DNA of 64,000 nucleotides, from the NCBI GenBank assembly GCA_035606945.1, contig DATNDR010000132.1:71379-135378 (forward strand). Reading direction: 5' to 3'. This document shows, in pieces, positions 62,307 to 64,000 of this stretch (the first letter of the stretch is position 1; each line of letters begins with the position of its first letter). The notes below the pieces were generated by a model, which saw nothing but the letters and a program-made list of their open reading frames with translations, was not told the DNA's origin and searched no databases. Position numbers and translations under genes: made by a program. The DNA is from GCA-003244245 sp035606945. Its GTDB lineage: Bacteria; Actinomycetota; Actinomycetes; Mycobacteriales; Pseudonocardiaceae.

Positions 62307-62540
62307 ATGACCGAACACCGCCAGCGTGACAACGACCTCACCCCCTCGTCCCGCCGTGCATTGATAAAGCGCCTGACCGTAGGGACAGCGGCGGCCGGGG
62401 TGGCGTTCGCCTACCCGGTTGTTCTTACATTCTCCCAAGAATGGGCCGACGCCGCAGGAAGTCAACGAGTAGACCATTCAATGGTCTCAGCGCACTCCAT
62501 CAGCGTGCAAGCCATGCCAATAATGGACCTGCAATCATAA
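62307..62540 (+). CDS. Small twin-arginine peptide, possible modified-peptide precursor
   Basis: A 77-residue peptide. After a polar start comes SSRRALIKRL, a twin-arginine-like motif, then one hydrophobic stretch (TVGTAAAGVAFAYPVVLTFS) and a polar tail of 34 residues (GSQRVDHSMVSAHSISVQAM in part). Short peptides of this form are found beside PqqD-like genes. It could be a Tat-exported or membrane-held precursor with a modifiable Ser/His-rich tail. It starts 112 bases after the PqqD-like gene. Precursor role is inferred. Confidence 0.72.
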   Translation: MTEHRQRDNDLTPSSRRALIKRLTVGTAAAGVAFAYPVVLTFSQEWADAAGSQRVDHSMVSAHSISVQAMPIMDLQS

Positions 62541-63129
62541 CTTTAGACTTCTCGATGAAGTCCGATCCCTCATCTTACCCGGATTCGGGCACACGTCCTT
62601 TCCCAATCAGCAGGCAGCCGTAGCAGGGCACCCACTCATATCGCTCCACGAGCTAGTTTCGCTGTGCGTCCGTTCGTGCTGTAATGCCTTCGATCTCTCC
62701 CCGTGTGGGCCGTGCCGGGAAGGCAAAAGGATTTATGGGCAATCCGGTCGACAGCAGGCCGGTAGCTCTCGTCCCTCAACCCGTCAACCTATGCTGACGT
62801 CAACCTGATGATGACCTTTCCGGCGTTAACAAGGCGCACTGTTTTCACGACGACACCGCGCAACATCGACGGTGGCAGAGACCAGCAGTTCGCAGCGGGT
62901 ACGGTTTCGTGCGGATGCTGTATGTGCCGTGCCGGGGGCACGTCACAGAACTGCGACCGCCTGACCAGCGTTTTCGGGGCAGGTCGCTGATTATTTCCGT
63001 CGGTTTTACTCTATAGCAGCGTAGATACGCCCTCCCAGCTTCTGACCGGTCACCGTCGGTAAGGGCATGGTCTCACCGACTGTGAGCGACGCTGCCACTT
63101 GGATCTACCCGCGTCGGTCTCACGGTCCG
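62541..63129. other. No gene recognised
   Basis: About 590 bases after the small peptide gene with only short unsupported frames. A 60-residue plus-strand frame at 62808-62990 has several Cys (SCGCCMCRAGG) but no clear ribosome site. Confidence 0.5.
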
Positions 63130-63530
63130 CGCGAGCGGGCCACAAGAGCGATGATCAGGTAGGAGGTAAACAAGATGGCCATGCCGGCGAGTGAGCGGAG
63201 CATCGTGCACGGTTGTGTTCCACGCCGCTGCAAGCCCAAATAGCACGATAAGGCGGGGGTAGGCGGGAACTAGCAGCCGGAAAAGCATGCGTTTCTCGAT
63301 GAGGTCGATCGCGGACAAACGGCACACAGGCTGCCGCGAGGTCACTTACACGACCAGCTCGGGCCGGACACCGACACGCCAAGCCAGCAATCCAAACAGA
63401 ACCGCCGTCGCGGAGTCAGGGCCACAGCTGTGGTCAGCGGATGATCCCTTCGCCGGGCGGCCAGCGATGCTTGAGTCGGCTGACACGGCGCCGCGCCGAT
63501 GAGGACACTGAGCAAGCCCCACAGAGGCAC
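63130..63530 (-). pseudogene. Decayed A24 prepilin peptidase-like gene
   Basis: Three minus-strand frames join to resemble a small type IV prepilin peptidase. They give LWGLLSVLIGAA, then SAIDLIEKRMLFRLLVPAYP (the family's IDL...LP...L pattern) and, in another frame, LRSLAGMAILFTSYLIIALV. The catalytic GDVK region is not found. At least two shifts mark it as dead. Confidence 0.5.
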
Positions 63531-63767
63531 CCCTTTACGACCGGCTTACGACCGTATCCATGAACGTGAGCACGGTCACCTATCCGCAACGGCTGTTTCG
63601 ATGTCCGTCATGGCTGCTCTGCATACGATCTGGGAAACTCCGGCAGGGCTGGCGGCGTGCGCTGGATTGACAACAAACGTAGTGAGTCGCGCCAAGACGA
63701 CGTGTTGCGAGAGTCAATCTTGCCGGCTTCGCTGTTAACTTGCATTAGCTGCTACCAGCAGCTTTGC

Positions 63768-63813
63768 GGCCAGGGTGGGGGTCGAACCGCCGACCTTCCG
63801 ATTCGGAGTCGAA
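63768..63813 (-). other. tRNA-like 3' half, possible att remnant
   Basis: On the minus strand an anticodon-like stem TTCGA/TCGGA with a 7-base loop CTCCGAA is followed by AGGTC, a GGCGG stem and the T-loop start TTCGACC. No matching D-arm or 5' acceptor is visible. It is best read as a leftover tRNA 3' end, such as an attachment site, not a functional tRNA. Confidence 0.5.
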
Positions 63814-64000
63814 CCCACTGGTCTGCACCGGACACTACTCGACAGTGCCCGCTAGCTGCAGTTTTACCGATCGGAATCGCTTATCAGTACTGAACATTTG
63901 CCACCATGTACCGCCGCAATGTGGGGGTAAAGTGGGGTGTCGATCTTGAGGAGGCTCGCTACGCGATTCCTTCCTCCCCAAGCAACATGGGCACCGCATC

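Noticed and set aside
62808..62990. 60-residue Cys-rich frame (SCGCCMCRAGG) as a second peptide precursor
   Set aside because: No ribosome site, no similarity to the peptide at 62307, and it lies in a stretch without other coding signal.
31650..64000. CRISPR array or cas genes
   Set aside because: No regularly spaced repeats with unique spacers were found. The short tandem repeats are direct 15- or 33-base coding units, and no cas-like product was recognised.
63905..64000. Open frame MYRRNVGVKWGVDLEEARYA running off the window end
   Set aside because: Too short to judge and without a recognised family or clear ribosome site.

Overview
The window is high-GC actinobacterial DNA, most likely from the Pseudonocardiales. 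The basis is synteny and codon style: the block nrtL-lysA-hom-thrC-thrB, rho, rpmE, prfA-prmC, sua5, wecA, the atp operon and murA is the actinobacterial arrangement also known from mycobacteria. NucS, a MurA with Asp at the usual Cys position, and a short ArgS-like NrtL in place of argS fit the same group. The genus cannot be fixed from sequence alone.

Region 1 (1-31.6 kb) is conserved chromosomal core. It holds mismatch-type repair (nucS), acyl-CoA metabolism (enoyl-CoA hydratase, MeaA-type B12 mutase, acyl-CoA ligase, corrinoid adenosyltransferase), cell wall synthesis (murA, wecA-like), ATP synthase (atpZ-I-B-E-F-H-A-G-D-C), translation genes (sua5, prmC, prfA, rpmE), rho, and a tightly overlapping aspartate-family operon (nrtL-lysA-hom-thrC, then thrB). 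Three relatives of one palindromic repeat sit just after stop codons here.

Region 2 (31.65-35.8 kb) is a tRNA-Arg(CCG) hot spot. The 41-bp 3' part of the tRNA recurs twice, so two small integrated units lie in tandem. One carries a repeat-bearing lipoprotein and a cyanase, the other a VapBC-type toxin-antitoxin pair. Neither has an integrase.

Region 3 (35.7-56.2 kb) is an accessory island. It begins with a large serine recombinase whose reading frame runs through the third att copy, and it ends near a truncated second copy of that recombinase. Inside are an XRE-regulated set of small overlapping genes, orphan genes (DUF6398, FxLD-type methyltransferase, DUF4037, DUF2332), several decayed genes, an HNH-like protein, an oxidoreductase pair and an AlbA_2-domain locus. 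A ~75-bp hairpin-forming repeat occurs four times at 43.7-49.4 kb, each time after a plus-strand gene.

Region 4 (56.2-62.5 kb) is the most interesting candidate for an undescribed system. A three-gene glycosyltransferase operon (one a GT2-GT25 fusion) is divergent from a PqqD-like peptide-binding protein and a 77-residue twin-arginine, single-hydrophobic-segment peptide. An IS66-family element with a clear 8-bp target duplication lies in the shared promoter region. The arrangement suggests a glycosylated, ribosomally made peptide. The last 1.4 kb holds only remnants.
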